Assembly (NCBI GenBank): GCA_965644295.1 | Contig: CBFFRP010000423.1 | Span: 186,001 to 250,000 of the forward strand | DNA from: Paraphysomonas bandaiensis | Lineage: Eukaryota; Chrysophyceae | DNA length: 64,000 bases | Direction of reading: 5' to 3' | Part shown: positions 1-12,781 of the stretch, one piece after another | Layout: each line of letters opens with the position of its first letter | Position numbering within the stretch: the stretch's first letter is position 1 | Made by a program: the position numbers and the translations under genes | Notes under the pieces: generated by a model | Told to the model about the DNA's origin: nothing | Database searches by the model: none | Seen by the model: the letters and a program-made list of their open reading frames with translations, nothing else

Positions 1-2380
1 ACATATCTCCCGATGCGATGTCTGCGAATGAAGAATGGGTCCAATGGCCGCAGGAGTCAAAACGGTTCTATCGTTGTGTATGGGCTACGCCAGCGGAGGT
101 ACGGACAGATCAACATTGCTCTGATATGTGCTATGGAAAAGTGTAAAGTGCATCAAATACCATACACAATATGTTTTGTTGTGTACTATACGTGTATGAA
201 GTAATGCTATAGGAACTTAATTTCAGTCTATATTACGTGTGTTTGAAGATGTTCACTTAAATTCAGGTCATTCCGTGTATCTGCTCTAATCAACGCCGGA
301 CAACCTCCTCGCGGGATGTAGTGTCCGTATTCTGTGAAGGTGCAGACTGGACACCAGGATCCACAGTTTTAGGTGTTGATGTCAAAGGTGGAGAGGGTAT
401 GAGTCTTCCTCGAGCAGATGAGACCTTTTCTCTCCCTTTCTTTTTCGGTATCGACATTAGATCGGAAGAAGAAATGAAACTGGGGAAGTTTCCTAAGGTA
501 CTGAGACATTTATTTTTCTTTTGTGTAACATGTAATTGCTTTCTTGACTTTTTCGCTGCTGCCAACTTAGCCATACTAATAATGCATACAGGCGTTTGAG
601 TTTGATCCTAGCGCTCTCACTGACCCAGAGCGCTTGTCAACTTACTTGGTTACCCTGGAGCCGATGACTGAAATTGCTCATTTGTGCATTATCGGTATGT
701 TGTTTGGGGAATGTGTGTAAGATCTGTTTACTGTATTGGATGCTTGTTTTGTATTTATTACGCGAAATAAATATTTATTGATGGCTAAAACTTATTACTT
801 CTTATGTCATTTCTCTTGCAGGTGCTGGGGAGGAGTATATTCGCCGCGCAATGGCAACGAGCACACAGAGTGATGATCCTCTTTCAAACACAACATCGTC
901 AGAGGTGGATGCTGCTATAGCGGAGTACGTCACAGTACTAAACAACGTAGCCGTATTTTTCATGAAAAAAGGTTTCCAGCACGTCAGGTAAGAAATAAGA
1001 ATACCGAATACAGAAAGTAGTTTGTGGTGCACGTGCCGTTCTGTTAAATGTATGCTATATTTCTTCGTGTATGGATTTAAGTTTTGAGTAGTATTCTAGA
1101 CGGAGGGTTTTCAGCAGCTGCGCGCTACTTAATTCGCGGTGGATCTTCTTTCACTTTGGGAACGGCACTTGTGGATGTCGACGTTCCTTCTCTTGACCAA
1201 CTACTGGGATCTGGAACGTGCGAAAAACATCTTGGCGCACGGAAGGCTATCAAAACACAAGGTAGAATATATATATTTTTTCATGATTTGACTGGAATCG
1301 CATTGTGATATATGTTCGGATATCTCTTATGGTGTGCGCGGATGATGTAATAGGGGAAGAGTTTAGTAGAAGTCTATCGAGGGAAGAAGGGGGAACTGGT
1401 CTCACGGCCGCTGCGGGCCTGATGAACTATGCTGGCTCTTTCGTGGCAACTCTTGGCAAACAGGGTGTTGCCAGTCAGGCCTCGTCAGCATCTGCGGCCC
1501 AGTCGCGAGGTTCGGACGGTGAGTTGGGCACGAAGCAAGTATTTGAGGACCTGGGGAAGAAGTTTTCTATGTTTAGTACGTCTACTTTTGCTAATCTGAG
1601 GAAGGGTGTTGCTACTACCGCTACAACTGACTCAGCCACAGATGACACAGCAGATCCAGATGTGGATAAAAAGGCCCACGGGGGAGATACGTGGCGGTCA
1701 TCTGGTGGTGCGGCGGAAGATGGAAAAGGATACGGAAGTTCTTTGACGTTTGTGATCGATGAAGATGAGGAAGAGTTAGACGGAAGTGAGGGGGCGAACG
1801 AGGTTGAGAAGAAGGCCATTGTAGAATCTATTCCTGACACAGACCGGATATTCATATCAAAGACTGACGCAGAGCGTTCCCAGGCACTTGCAATGCACAA
1901 GTTATCTGGAGTGACTAAAGGGGATCATATCGTAATATCCCGTGAAGCACTTCCTGGGGCATTGCTGTTTCCTTGTATGAAGGAAAAGGAGGTCAGAGAC
2001 GATGATGGAGAGCTAATAATGGTGCCGGGGCCAGATGGAGAGACCTTACAACCGGTAACCGCAAGCGTTCACCGTTACCTGGTGATTACCAAGGAAAGGT
2101 TTATTGTTCTCGACTCGAATGGGAAGGGTGTAGGCTCCACAGCTACTGTCAAATCCAACCACCACCTTACCGAGCTACTGAAAATTACTTTCAAAAAGAG
2201 ACATCCAGATCTAGTTAGCCTATTTATATCTGATCCATCAGCTCCCAATGGAGAAAAGAAGCATGTTTATCGGGTTAATAAGAGGAAGGAGTTTGTGGCC
2301 ACATTGCAGGTATGTGTCGACATTATCTTCAACCAACGATGCTAACCACGTTGCAGAAAAATATGCTGTATTTCAAATAG
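1..2380 (+). CDS. TBC1D23: TBC1D23-like protein, 3' part (5' end outside window)
   Basis: Exons 1-98 (partial), 267-497, 592-694, 822-987, 1092-1261, 1354-2309 and 2357-2380 join in one frame with GT-AG introns. The middle encodes a rhodanese-like domain: FGIDIRSEEEM, then KFPKAFEFDPSAL, LEPMTEIAHLCIIG and finally HVSILDGGF. After an acidic, low-complexity linker comes a C-terminal PH-like domain (ALLFPCMKE, HRYLVITKERFIVLD). TBC followed by inactive rhodanese and a C-terminal PH-like domain is the known order in TBC1D23, a trans-Golgi adaptor that captures golgin-tethered endosomal vesicles. The TBC domain itself would lie left of the window. The rhodanese active-site Cys position reads CIIG, near the family consensus, but catalysis is not implied. 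The acceptor at 1085-1091 is ambiguous by three bases (one extra Ser). Family assignment is from remembered domain patterns. Confidence 0.72.
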
Positions 2381-3335
2381 ATACTGAATAGCGACTATAG
2401 CACAGAAGCGCACTCACAACTTGAACCATCGTCGATATATAGTGGTTATCCAATGTTTGATACGAAATGCTACTATTACATTGTGATGAGCTTTTTAGTG
2501 CTTACCTAAATGTTATAAATAAGTAAATACGTTCACTATATTTTTCGGTGATAATAGCCGAATAGTCAATACAGTAGTCAAGAGTAGTGAAAGATAATGA
2601 TCGGAGTATTGTGCTGTTTAAGAATACCAAAATATTATACTTTTATACTTCATCCTGTATTATGTATTATCACAACATATCGTATACTTTCAATGTGTTT
2701 GCATTTAAATATGTGTCTTCTGAAGGCCCAGTGTAAATATACTATATTGGCGAGTGGTCTTCACGTCTTCACATCATTAGCAAAAATACAATGATATTTG
2801 ATAGTTTACTCTCTATGATGTCATTTCGGGTTGCAGTGGTATAATATTTTTCGTTATATTGCATACATAGTTCTACAATTAAGAAACGGTAGATGTGTAG
2901 GCAAAACACACGTATTAGTTCACGTGTTCATATAGTTTGAAACCAGTTATTCCTGCGACAGGTTACTCCACACATTACCCTTCTTTCGTTTCAGAACACC
3001 CTTTCCTACCGGTCACTCCCGGTATGCCAAATCTCTATATTGCATCCTATTCGTTACTATCATTTATTTTCTCAAGATCACTCGTGCAATGAGTTCTGGT
3101 ACCACTTTATCGCTCATGTCGCCAATTATTAGTCAAATGAACTATTAGTTAAATATAATATAATATATATTAATTAATCATAATATATATGGATATTATA
3201 ATCTTTCATCAATCTTCGACTATTAAAATAGTTTTCGCAATAAAATGACTTAGAGTTTGAAATTTCGGTTAGATTGTTGATGGGTGGACGTGCAGCAAGA
3301 AACTTTAAAATTAAAATATTTTTGCTCAATTAGGA
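2381..3335. other. Intergenic AT-rich DNA
   Basis: No supported gene. This is AT-rich spacer between two convergent genes, with stop codons in all frames and no recognised repeat. Confidence 0.6.
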
Positions 3336-3729
3336 TGAAGAAGATGATGACAGTAAGAGTCTAGTTCAGAATGATGGCGCAGCGCAACGTTAGATTGATT
3401 GTAGCAGGCAAAGGAAGTCTTAATCAGTAAACTCGTCACAGCAGCATGAAGCACTTCCATGACACAACCAATAGGATTTAACGGTTGTTCAGTAGAGCTA
3501 AGATTGTTATGGCTGATATATGCGCAAGAGTATTGTTTGCGTTTTTACGCATGAACCGTCGCCTCTGGAATGAAATGACAGTTGAGGTAGCTATGTTGGC
3601 AGCTAATGTAGTTTAGTACTAAATAAGTGCAGTTAATTGCAATAATTGAAATTGAGACAGCAAGTAATAATTGCAATTATAATTGACTACAACCTGCGTC
3701 AATTGACTATTAATTGATGCGCATCCCTG
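3336..3729 (-). mobile_element. hAT-like transposon remnant (family 2)
   Basis: The right end, read on the minus strand, starts CAGGGATGCGCATCAATTAA, followed by an AATTGCAATT-rich subterminal block. The same sequence, including an inner block with AACAATCTTAGCT, recurs on the plus strand at 12281-12560. CAGGG termini are typical of hAT superfamily elements. I could not define the other end, a target duplication or a transposase ORF here. Confidence 0.55.
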
Positions 3730-4061
3730 ATATTTAATACTTATATTTTCATTAAGCCGAATATTTTCGGATTCTGTTCGTACTCCTTGTGCTTTGTTGT
3801 ATCACCATTTATTTTCTGTTGTAATGCGATGGAAATAATATTATTGCCTCTACTTTCCTGTTACTATGAACTATGAATCATTTCGTATTTAGTATGAACA
3901 CATTAATATACCACATATATATTGTGGTCAAGTTAAGAAAGTGTATTGTATCAACACCAAGACAGATAGCCAGAAATACAAAGACAACATTTACAAGCAA
4001 AACCATTTAATCACACATTATCAGGGTTCGGCACTAAACTACTAAACAATATTGTTATCGT
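3730..4061. other. Intergenic, downstream of the minus-strand thioesterase gene
   Basis: AT-rich spacer with no gene or repeat I can support. It must contain the 3' UTR and polyadenylation region of the minus-strand gene ending at 4062. Confidence 0.5.
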
Positions 4062-6024
4062 CTACGAAAACACATCGCGACTCGTAGATCTCGAAATACT
4101 TCGTTGGTCTAGTACTGCAAATTCACCAAACGATTCTTGCATAGTCACAGAGGATGAGGCAGATATGTGTCCTTGGCTATTGGCGGCTGATTTAGAGTCG
4201 CTATCAGCAGAATCCGCCGTGACAGGTCTCTCATCATCTCCAGGTATTAGTGCTTTAATTAAAATATCCAAAAACTTTGCCTCATGCTCAGCGTCATGCA
4301 TCCAGTAAAAATGAGGAGCTTTGTCAAATACATGGGATGCAAAGTAACCCTCCGTCATATCTTGCCACTGGTTTAGTAAGCGCTCGCTCACTGATCTGTC
4401 ACTAGATCCACACAGAGCAAGCATATCGCACTCTAATTGGGCATGCATTTTACCCAGAGAGCGCAGCAATCGATACGTTTCCATAGCTTTGTAATCTGAA
4501 TCCATATAAATCATTAGTGTCGTATTAACATCGCTATAAAAATTACATCGCCACTTTTTTGTGTAATACTTAAAAGTGAGAGTGCAGTAATATATTTTGC
4601 ACTAACATCACCTACCTGCTCGAAATTGTTCAACGTACGTGCGCAGGATATCACGCCTACCCTGCAAGTGGGGTGGCACCATACCAAGAGTGATCATTCG
4701 GTTAATGAGCTCGATGTCGCTGTCCTTGTGATACTTTCGACTTTTCTCGTCTCTATTAAACTGGGACAATGCCTGAAAGATATACACTCTAAAGGCTAAT
4801 AACGAAAGTATAGAACTCAATAGTTCGGCAAAACACGCAGGATAGTATATAACACAAGATAATACTTTACCGAGGAGACCATCACACACAACTAATTTGC
4901 ATCAAGAGCACAACATGACCTGAGTAAAATATCAGTGTTACTGACCTGTGGCGGACGAGCAGCAGATACTATCAGCCTATGAAGCGGAACTCGAATGGTA
5001 GTAGATCTCTCCAGCTCACGAGCAAGTTCGAACCCAATTATGGCACCTAGGTTATGTCCAAATATGGAAAATGGGGGACCAACAGGTGGACGAAGGTCCA
5101 CTAAAGACATAGACATAGTGTTGGTGGTGGCAGTTTCACCACCCAAGCTTTCATCTCCTCTAGAGTTACTCCCGATGCCGTGATGAGCTAATGTCGCCAG
5201 GACTAGGTCAAGGTACTCGCTCACTGAGTGATAAAATGGTTCGTCTACTCGATAGAGGCGACCTATACAAATACACTCAGCAATAAGCAAAAGACCGCCT
5301 ACATATATATATGTATACCTGGAAACACGAACGAAATTAATTCCACTTCGTGTTCCGTAAAGAAATCAACATAATCCTGCATCACAAGACCATTGTCATT
5401 GAAACCCATCAAGAACACAAGAGTCGCCCTGAATATTCAAAACTTTAGTAAACATTAACGAATGCAATATATATACATCACTTACTGAGGACATTTTGGT
5501 GAATTTAATCGCAAAAGACTCTTATCTAACAGAGATGAATCAAACTCTCTAATTTTACGTTCACCAGATAAAAAACTATCCGTATCACGTGCAGGAGATT
5601 GTGGTTTAGATGCCATTTTTTCAGTTTCATGTGCTAATGTAGCTAAAAAACTAGTATATGAACTTTGTGTATTTGGTCTTGAATTTTGTTTGGAATCAGC
5701 TCGTGTATCTGCTTTCATATCTGATCGTGTGTTTGGTCTTGTATCTGATCGTATATCTGATCGTGTATCTGACCGTCCGTCTGATAGTGTATCTACTGTA
5801 CTGTTCATAGATATCATATGAGATAACCGTCTATCTATATCACTTGATTTTCTATGTTTTGATGATGATCTTCTAGCTGTATCTATACAATATGAGGTCG
5901 ATTCATCATCACTTGTATCTGGTTCAGGTGGTGATTGATATAACTTTAATTGCATGGTATGATACCATTCACGACGTTCTGTCGCATAAGAATCAAGTGA
6001 TGGTGCACCACGACGATGTGACAT
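4062..6024 (-). CDS. Type II thioesterase-like alpha/beta hydrolase lacking the nucleophile Ser
   Basis: Five exons on the minus strand: 6024-5486, 5428-5319, 5262-4946, 4772-4616 and 4495-4062, giving 518 aa in frame. Residues 1-180 are a low-complexity Ser/Asp/Arg-rich extension. The remainder follows the thioesterase II (GrsT/OLAH-like) fold: ATLVFLMGF, FVFPGRLYR, a nucleophile elbow FGHNLGAIIGFELAREL, GMVPPHL, LCGSSDR and KAPHFYWMHD. In the family the elbow is GHSxGA. Here residue 287 is Asn (AAC), so the catalytic Ser is missing, while the Asp and His positions look preserved. These enzymes release acyl chains from fatty-acid or polyketide synthase carrier proteins; this copy may be inactive or a binding protein. 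It is divergent from FIBP, sharing the 647-bp spacer 6025-6670. Confidence 0.75.
5695..5790 (-). repeat. Coding minisatellite (R-S-D-T type units)
   Basis: A roughly 12-bp degenerate repeat (TCTGATCGTGTA-like on the plus strand) encodes repeated RSDT/RSDI/RADS units near residues 100-140 of the thioesterase-like protein. It lies in the disordered N-terminal extension and is likely length-variable. Confidence 0.7.
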
Positions 6025-6386
6025 AATATAATAATAGTGTTTGATTGATTTGTTATGAGTGTTATGGTATGTATATATGTATATATATATGGATGTGTAT
6101 ATATATGTATGTAGATGTCAAGTAGTGAGAGAGTGCACGAAGTGCGTAGTAAATGAATATATACATACATATACTCTATATTCACTTCGTTTCACTATAG
6201 TTTATGTAATCTACCAATAAAATATATTTAAAGGCGGTAAGAGTTATATGATTGGATATCTGAAGATGAAGAGTTGTGTATGTGCAAAAGTGCAGAGCAG
6301 CAGTATATGTATGTAGGAATATACACCAGCATATGTATACCCCGTATACTGTATATATAGTATGTACAATTGTATACATATCCGGA

Positions 6387-6525
6387 TATCGTATGCATCT
6401 TATCGGAAATAAATTGAAGCAAATATTTTCTATATTACTGCAATACAACTACGGCTGAAATACAGCTAATTGTTGTCTCAATATTAGAGGCATCTTGGTA
6501 CAAAAATATACACAGGATGCTGATA
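6387..6525 (+). repeat. Promoter-proximal repeat 'PPE', copy A
   Basis: One of five copies of an approximately 145-bp sequence. Shared blocks are AATAAATTGAAGCAAA, ACTACGGCTG and GGCATCTT, with a tail of AAAATATACA. The left end is shortened relative to the other copies. It lies about 145 bp upstream of the FIBP ATG, in the spacer between divergent genes that is otherwise filled with TATA/GTAT-type simple sequence. Confidence 0.85.
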
Positions 6526-6670
6526 CGGTATATGCACAGTGTGTCTATGTATATGTCCTGTATATGTACATTGTGGTAGGCATATATATATGTAGCGTTG
6601 TATGCATATATATATACAGAGTTGTGGATATGCATTTACATGCTATATACACTACATCAAATCATAAAAC

Positions 6671-8333
6671 ATGGAAGAATTATTAGATGTTGTAATATGT
6701 GATCCATTAGAATTTGATGGAAGATATTTTAATTGTTGGCTTAATGGTATTAAACCAGAAGATGCTGTATCAACAATTATACGTGATATCTATCATTCAA
6801 ATGACAAGAATGGATATGATCTGACATCATGCTATCAATCTGGTGTATTTGAACTTCTTAAATTAGAAATTATGGATTATTATAGAAGTTATGAAATATT
6901 AGATCATTATATATGTCGTCCATCATTATTATCTAGTCAAATGATTATACAAATACCAGATACAACTATAAGATGGATTATAGAAAAATATTATTGTTTA
7001 GATGATCGTGCTGTACGAGAAATGCTTGGAAAAAGATTTTCAAAAAATCGTAAAGATTTAGATGAAATTGCTGAGAGTTTTCATTTACCCATAGCGTCAG
7101 TAACACGACAATATGAAAACATAAAGCGTATATACTCTGCGATAGAAGAGTCAAGACAATTCCAGTGCAATATTCTAAACTTTGTTGAAACCCATTTTGC
7201 GCTACCTCTTCCTTTGGCTAGAAAGTATACATGTGTGCTCTTTTTAATGGCATGTAGATTCTCTGCCACATCAAAGAAGCGCTTTCAGACTATATCCTGT
7301 CTCCAACTTGAGTGTTGTGCGGCTGTCACCATGGCTTGCCTGATTCCTGAGGTTTCAGCATTTTTGTTACATTGGACTGGACCAACAAGCACCGAAGATA
7401 TGGATCCAGGAGATTCGATAGGAGTGAACGGTCATTCTGAGTGGGCTGCAGCGGCTCCAGAGAGTAGTGGTGCAACTTCTTCGTCTCCATGGCCGGGGAT
7501 ATGGCGACTTGTGGGAGAGGTATTAATACCAAAACACAAAGATGAGAACATGTAGTGACATGTACATTTAGGTGGATGCAATTGAACCTGACAAACAGGT
7601 GCGTGGAAGAGGTGTTGTTAAAATGTAGTGACGTTTTGCATGCTCTGCACCTCTGTATGATATTATCCTGTTCATGTCAATATACATGATACATATGGGC
7701 ATGATATGTAATATATTCTACAAGTTTCTAAATATTTATGTATTCGAAACATACAGCTGTTAGGGGTTTTACGAGAGGTCATGTCCTTGGTTAAAGGTGA
7801 GGTCCTCGAACGGGCAGTGCAGTCTGTTCGAAAAGGACTACATAGTTCGCAGAAAAGGTCTGCAATCGTGAGTAAAATGGGGTCCAATGGAAGGTAAGCA
7901 CTTCTAGCTTGTACCATGCATTGATAACGTTGGTTATAGAATAAAAGTGGTTTTGAAGACTTTGGTGAGTATTGGCGGTCACCTTTCGCAGTCGAGGGAA
8001 TATAGGGATCTGTTCGAAGACATTGCCCATAAGGTATGTTTTTAAGACGTCTGATCTGCACTGAGAAAATATAATGTTCAGATTGGAGAGCCGTTGGAGG
8101 AAGCCCGATTAACTCGTGAAGAATCGAATGTGTTTTTGATACATTGCAGTACCATTATAACTGGGACCAAGGACCTAATCATGAGAAGGTTAGGCGCTGG
8201 TCGTGAGAGCACCGGCAGTGGTGGTGGTTCGGCTTTCAGTAGAGCTACAACAGAACGAAAGATCTCAGTGATGGATAATGAATGGCTACGATTTGTCACG
8301 TGCTGTAGATTTTGCCTTTGGAACTTGTATTAG
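6671..8333 (+). CDS. FIBP: FGF1 intracellular-binding protein homologue
   Basis: Five exons: 6671-7519, 7572-7598, 7757-7893, 7940-8033 and 8082-8333, giving 452 aa. The N-terminal half matches the FIBP family along its length: WLNG.KPEDAV, MDYYRSYEILDH, IIQIPDTTIRWIIEKYY, REMLGKRFSKNRKDLDEI, RQYENIKRIY and ARKYTCVLFL. The C-terminal exons continue with GEVLERAV, SREYRDLFEDIAHKIGEPLEEARL and end FCLWNLY. FIBP binds acidic FGF in animals. Its broader role is poorly understood, and its presence outside animals suggests an older, FGF-independent function. The protein is longer than the animal form (about 360 aa), mainly through a linker near residues 240-290. The first 400 nt of coding sequence is markedly AT-rich. 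Confidence 0.85.
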
Positions 8334-9501
8334 CACCCTGAAATGTGTACATCTTGTTGTAAAATAATTAAGCACATATATGGAGGTCATGCATAACAGT
8401 GTCTTCTTGAATTGTATGAAATTAAACATCGAGGTGACTTAAGAAATCATAAAACTGTTTGGAATTGTTTTCGTTTTGAAAATCGCGCTGTTGGCAAGCA
8501 ACGTTCTATGATATATTTTGAGAAAGAAGAAAAGTGATTGCAAAGAAATATGCATCGACGTTTTATTTAGTAATTCGAAACCTGAAAAAGCATATTCTGC
8601 TTTTAAACTTGGTAAACTATAGAGACTAGAGACAAACTCTGTGCACTTGAAGATCACCCTTTAACATTTAAGTCGTGCTCAAATTTCTATACGATAGAGC
8701 ATTATGACGTTTATTCATTCAGTAATCTTATGCCATTCTAAACGTGAACGATAAATGAATACTTTATCAAAAAAAAACTGAACAATCCGATGTCACACTT
8801 CCAAACGCCTCCGCCGCTAACGATACCTTTCGTGCAAAACAGTAATTTATTAACATATATCAACATTTTTAAATTATATTAGGATGTCAGAAAGCACACC
8901 AGCCATAAACTACTTGGGAATAGTGCATCAGAATGTTCAAAGCGGACGAGAGAGTTCAAGATACTAATCATGCTATAGACATGCTATGCCTTTTTAGACG
9001 GGGATATATATACCCATGATAATCCAGTTATAATTATGTTGGATAGGCACTTGCATGGCACTTATATATCCAGAAGAATGCAAACTCAACAGCAGTCAGT
9101 ATATGCATTTTCACAGTATTATTGAGACAAACAGGCCGATACACTCTCTTTTTGTTGTATTGATGATTGATGGTGGATGGAGTTTTTCCCTGTACTTTCC
9201 CATCCCTTTAATTTCTAATGTTTATCTTCCATTAAAAACAGGTATTTTGAGGGAAATTTGAAGGGATTTGGGAAATGGGATTGAAGAAATGGGATATTTT
9301 ATGAATATTTGGAGTATGTCAGTGAAGTAAATCAGGCGTATGTCTTGGTATGGTATAGAAATCTACGTAGAAATCAAGTGGTTAATTCCATCAGATCCCT
9401 TCTAGTTCTTCTATTAAAACAATCACAATAGAATAAGCATCATAACTTAATGAATTCATTTATAATAATCATAATTTTATTATAGATATATAAACATTAT
9501 C
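8334..9501. other. Intergenic between FIBP and the histidine kinase gene
   Basis: No gene supported. AT-rich sequence with homopurine/homopyrimidine patches around 9180-9290. The last 100 bp upstream of 9502 are almost pure A/T, as is usual for promoters in this window. Confidence 0.55.
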
Positions 9502-11714
9502 ATGAAATATTATTCACCCACAAAAATCAATCCATCATCTTCTATATCAACATCTATATTACTGAAACCACAATCCTCATCAACTCCTCATTCTACAGTG
9601 ATTATGGATGATATCATGAATATGGATATTAATTATTGGACTTTAACGTTTTATAATCATCATATACAACAAAAATATGAAAGATTTCTATTAAATAAAA
9701 CATCTATATATGGATTAGGGTGTCTACTGATGATACTCTTCATTCTATATAGTTACTTATTAATTGATACTGTGATTAGACAATCAACAATGTTTTATTC
9801 AGCAAGAATATTACGTTTATTATCAGTATTTTCTGGTATGATTGTATTAATGTTTTTATTGAAAATTATTTCTCTACGAAACATGTATATTACACCATTA
9901 TTAACTGGGAATGTGATGTTGATTTTACATACTATGGGATGTGCATTGGATTTATATATGAGAGCACGTGGTATGCGTAGCTGTGAAAATGATAACTCTA
10001 CTGATTGTAACCCCGAGGCAGAAACGCACAGACTTCCTCAAGACACTCTCATGGTATTGATTGTTAGCATCCTTGTTCTCCAAGTAATTGTTCGATGTCA
10101 TTCGTGGATGGTAGTATTGGCTAGTTGGGTAGTGTCAGAAGGCATTGTTATAGCTTGTATGTTTAAATTTGACTGTATCGCATCGGCTCCAGCCGCCTTC
10201 CTCGGTCTAGTTCTTCTGATTGTGTTGTATGATCATGAGAAACAGGCAATCACATCTTTTTCTTCTCGTCTACGGAGCGAGTTTAATTCAGCCACTACTC
10301 TTGAACAGGAGAGTGAGCGGAAAGCATTGGAGCTCCAAGCAATTGACTTACGACAGCTAATTGGGAATGTTGCACATGATCTAAAAACACCTATGCAAGC
10401 GTTTGCACTGGAGCTATCCAATTTGAAATCGAATCTCATCAACGTTCTCCGTGGTTCACAGGAGATGGATGACTCTATTCGGGAAGTTCTTAGGGACATA
10501 CAAGTATCTTCTGATACTCTAGAAGGAACAAATGAGTTTATGCTGATGACTGTTAGTCGTGCCATCGATTTCACGAAGACTAGTGCCGGTATATCTCTCA
10601 AACCTAACTGCGAGACTGTTCCCGTGGAGCAAACGGTACGGTGGGCTATTAACTGTGTGAACCGCATGCAGAGTACTGTCCCGATAGTGTTTCACCCTAT
10701 TCCCTCGAATATGTGTTCCCATATAATAACAGACAAGCTGTGGCTGATTGAAAATACTCTCTGCTTGGTTTCTAATGCCGTGAAATACTCTACAGAGGGG
10801 AGAGTTGATGTGACGTGCTCACTCGGGTGGGGAGAGAAGACACTAGATGTGGTTTCCCCAGAAGAGGCAGATGTTACGGTATGTGAGCGCTCAGCGATGG
10901 TACGTATTGAGGTACAGGACAGCGGGATAGGCGTCCCTATTGAGCAACGAGCGAGGTTGTTCAAGCCCTTTAAACAAGCTCAGCGGCTCACGGGTGGTAC
11001 CGGACTTGGATTGTATTCGCTATACAAAAGAGTTGAAGCAATTGGTGGTGCTTGCGGACTTTCTTCTCGTAGCGACCACTCCAGCGGAAGTGTATTTTGG
11101 TTCGAGTTCCCGTATGTGTCTGACGCAATGACAGCTAATGCTGACGGAGAAACGAGGCGCCTTGCTCGAGAGGATACTGCCCAACGATGGGTTGAGGACG
11201 GCGACTGTATGCTGGAGGTCGAGTCATACAGTGGATCATTTAAGGAGTCATCCCCTCCAGTTCCGAGGAAACCTGTTGTTCTTTTGGTCGAGGATTCTAT
11301 TCTTATACAGAAAACCACGACTAGGGCACTGGCCAAAGTCGGGTGTGAAGTAGAAGTTGTTGGAAATGGACAATATGGTCTCGAGGCTATGAAGAAGAAG
11401 CGATACGACTTTGTATTGATGGACCTTCAAAGTGAGTGTATGAGTATATATATATATGCGTTGTGTAATTCGTTTTGCCTGTAGTGCCTGTAATGGATGG
11501 CATTGAAGCGGTTAGACGTTTGCGTATGTACGAACGCGAGACTAACGTCTCATCGGAAGACGCCGCTTTGGTGTATGGCATATCCGCAAATTCCGACTCT
11601 GAAACCGAGACTAGTGCACTGATGGTGGGAATGGATGGGTTTCTTGCAAAGCCATTCTCCGTTGATGCTTTTCTCAAGGCATTCCATATGCATCGTAACA
11701 TGGCGACTGTGTGA
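9502..11714 (+). CDS. Membrane hybrid histidine kinase with C-terminal receiver domain
   Basis: Two exons, 9502-11431 and 11485-11714, splicing A|TG to restore the Met of the receiver motif; 719 aa. About six hydrophobic segments lie between residues 70 and 245. The HisKA H-box reads VAHDLKTPMQAF with phospho-acceptor His292. The HATPase_c domain has an N-box (ENTLCLVSNAVKYS), a G1 box (VQDSGIGVP), KPFKQ and a G2 box (GTGLGLYSL). The receiver domain starts VVLLVEDS; its phospho-acceptor Asp641 lies in FVLMDLQ, just before the intron, followed by MPVMDGIEA and FLAKPF, so it appears complete and active. Such proteins autophosphorylate on His and pass phosphate to their receiver, then usually to an Hpt protein. 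No Hpt or response regulator lies nearby. The ligand is unknown: there is no extracellular sensor domain, so sensing may occur in the membrane region. Confidence 0.88.
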
Positions 11715-12280
11715 AAGTCTATATTTTTTCAGTCGACCGACTTTTTCTCTCGATATTGCTAAGTCGTATGCCAGATATCTCTGCGCAGTACAGAACAGTT
11801 GGTATACAAGTTCCTGTACATATTGAAAATAAGAGTTATGTATGTGATATTATGCAGCGGTACTGCTGTGCAGGTACCGTATCAATTAGTCCTACAGAGT
11901 AGGAGTTTAGCACAGCTGTTTCTTTTTATACAAAATTATATTCATGGACATCCTGGAGTGTATGTGTCCCTTCGAGTGTGCGTCGATTGTACTGTGTAGT
12001 GCAAACACGAATCCAATATCAATGCCATATTGTTATGCATGTGTACGAACCTTAGATGCTTTCTTGCTTCCGATATCGAAGTAGGTGTGCTGTTAGTATT
12101 GTAAATAAAAGAAGTTTTTTTATTAGTTACAAGAATATACTGGCCTTTAAAAGTCTGTGAATCAAGCGTTCCAAGTGTATCCGAATCAAGCACCAGTGGG
12201 ATATCGTAGCTAGCTTGAACCATGTGACGGAGGGCCGGTACAGATTGATACTAGTCTACTGAGTAGCTATACATTAGGTG
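11715..12280. other. Intergenic, downstream of the histidine kinase gene
   Basis: No gene supported. Contains the 3' end region of the kinase gene and short ORFs that look accidental. Confidence 0.5.
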
Positions 12281-12560
12281 CAGGGCTGCGCATCAATTAA
12301 TCGACGTAGGTTGTAGTCAATTATAATTGCAATTATTAATTGCTGTTTCAATTTCATTGCAATTGCAATTAATATAGATTAACTGTCATGTCCAGGGACC
12401 TCTAGGCAGGTATATCTAATGTCTAAGTGCTTTGAGAAAATCAGTGGTAACAATCTTAGCTGTACTCTGTATCGAGCTTGTTTGTGAAAAAGTGCTCGCT
12501 TCCGCTGCCTGTTATCATCAATCAAGCGCTTCGCTGCTTTGAGATCCTGAGTTGATCCTC
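12281..12560 (+). mobile_element. hAT-like transposon remnant (family 2), second copy
   Basis: Begins CAGGGCTGCGCATCAATTAA and continues with the same AATTGCAATT-rich subterminal region and AACAATCTTAGCT block as 3336-3729 in opposite orientation. Degenerate, with no intact ORF. The distal end could not be located. Confidence 0.55.
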
Positions 12561-12781
12561 ACTGTGAAAAAATAGTTGTTAAATTTCTAATCGCGGGTAA
12601 CACCTTGTAGTTTCACGGCTGTTAAGAATAATAGCAACATCGTAGCTCAGATAAGGCTCGACAATCGGGTGCCTTGTTCTGATGAATTCGTCAAACAATG
12701 TACAAACACTTTGAAATTTTCTTGAATATTTTAATAATAAGAACCACTAAAAATAGTATATTATAATATTCATATTAATCA

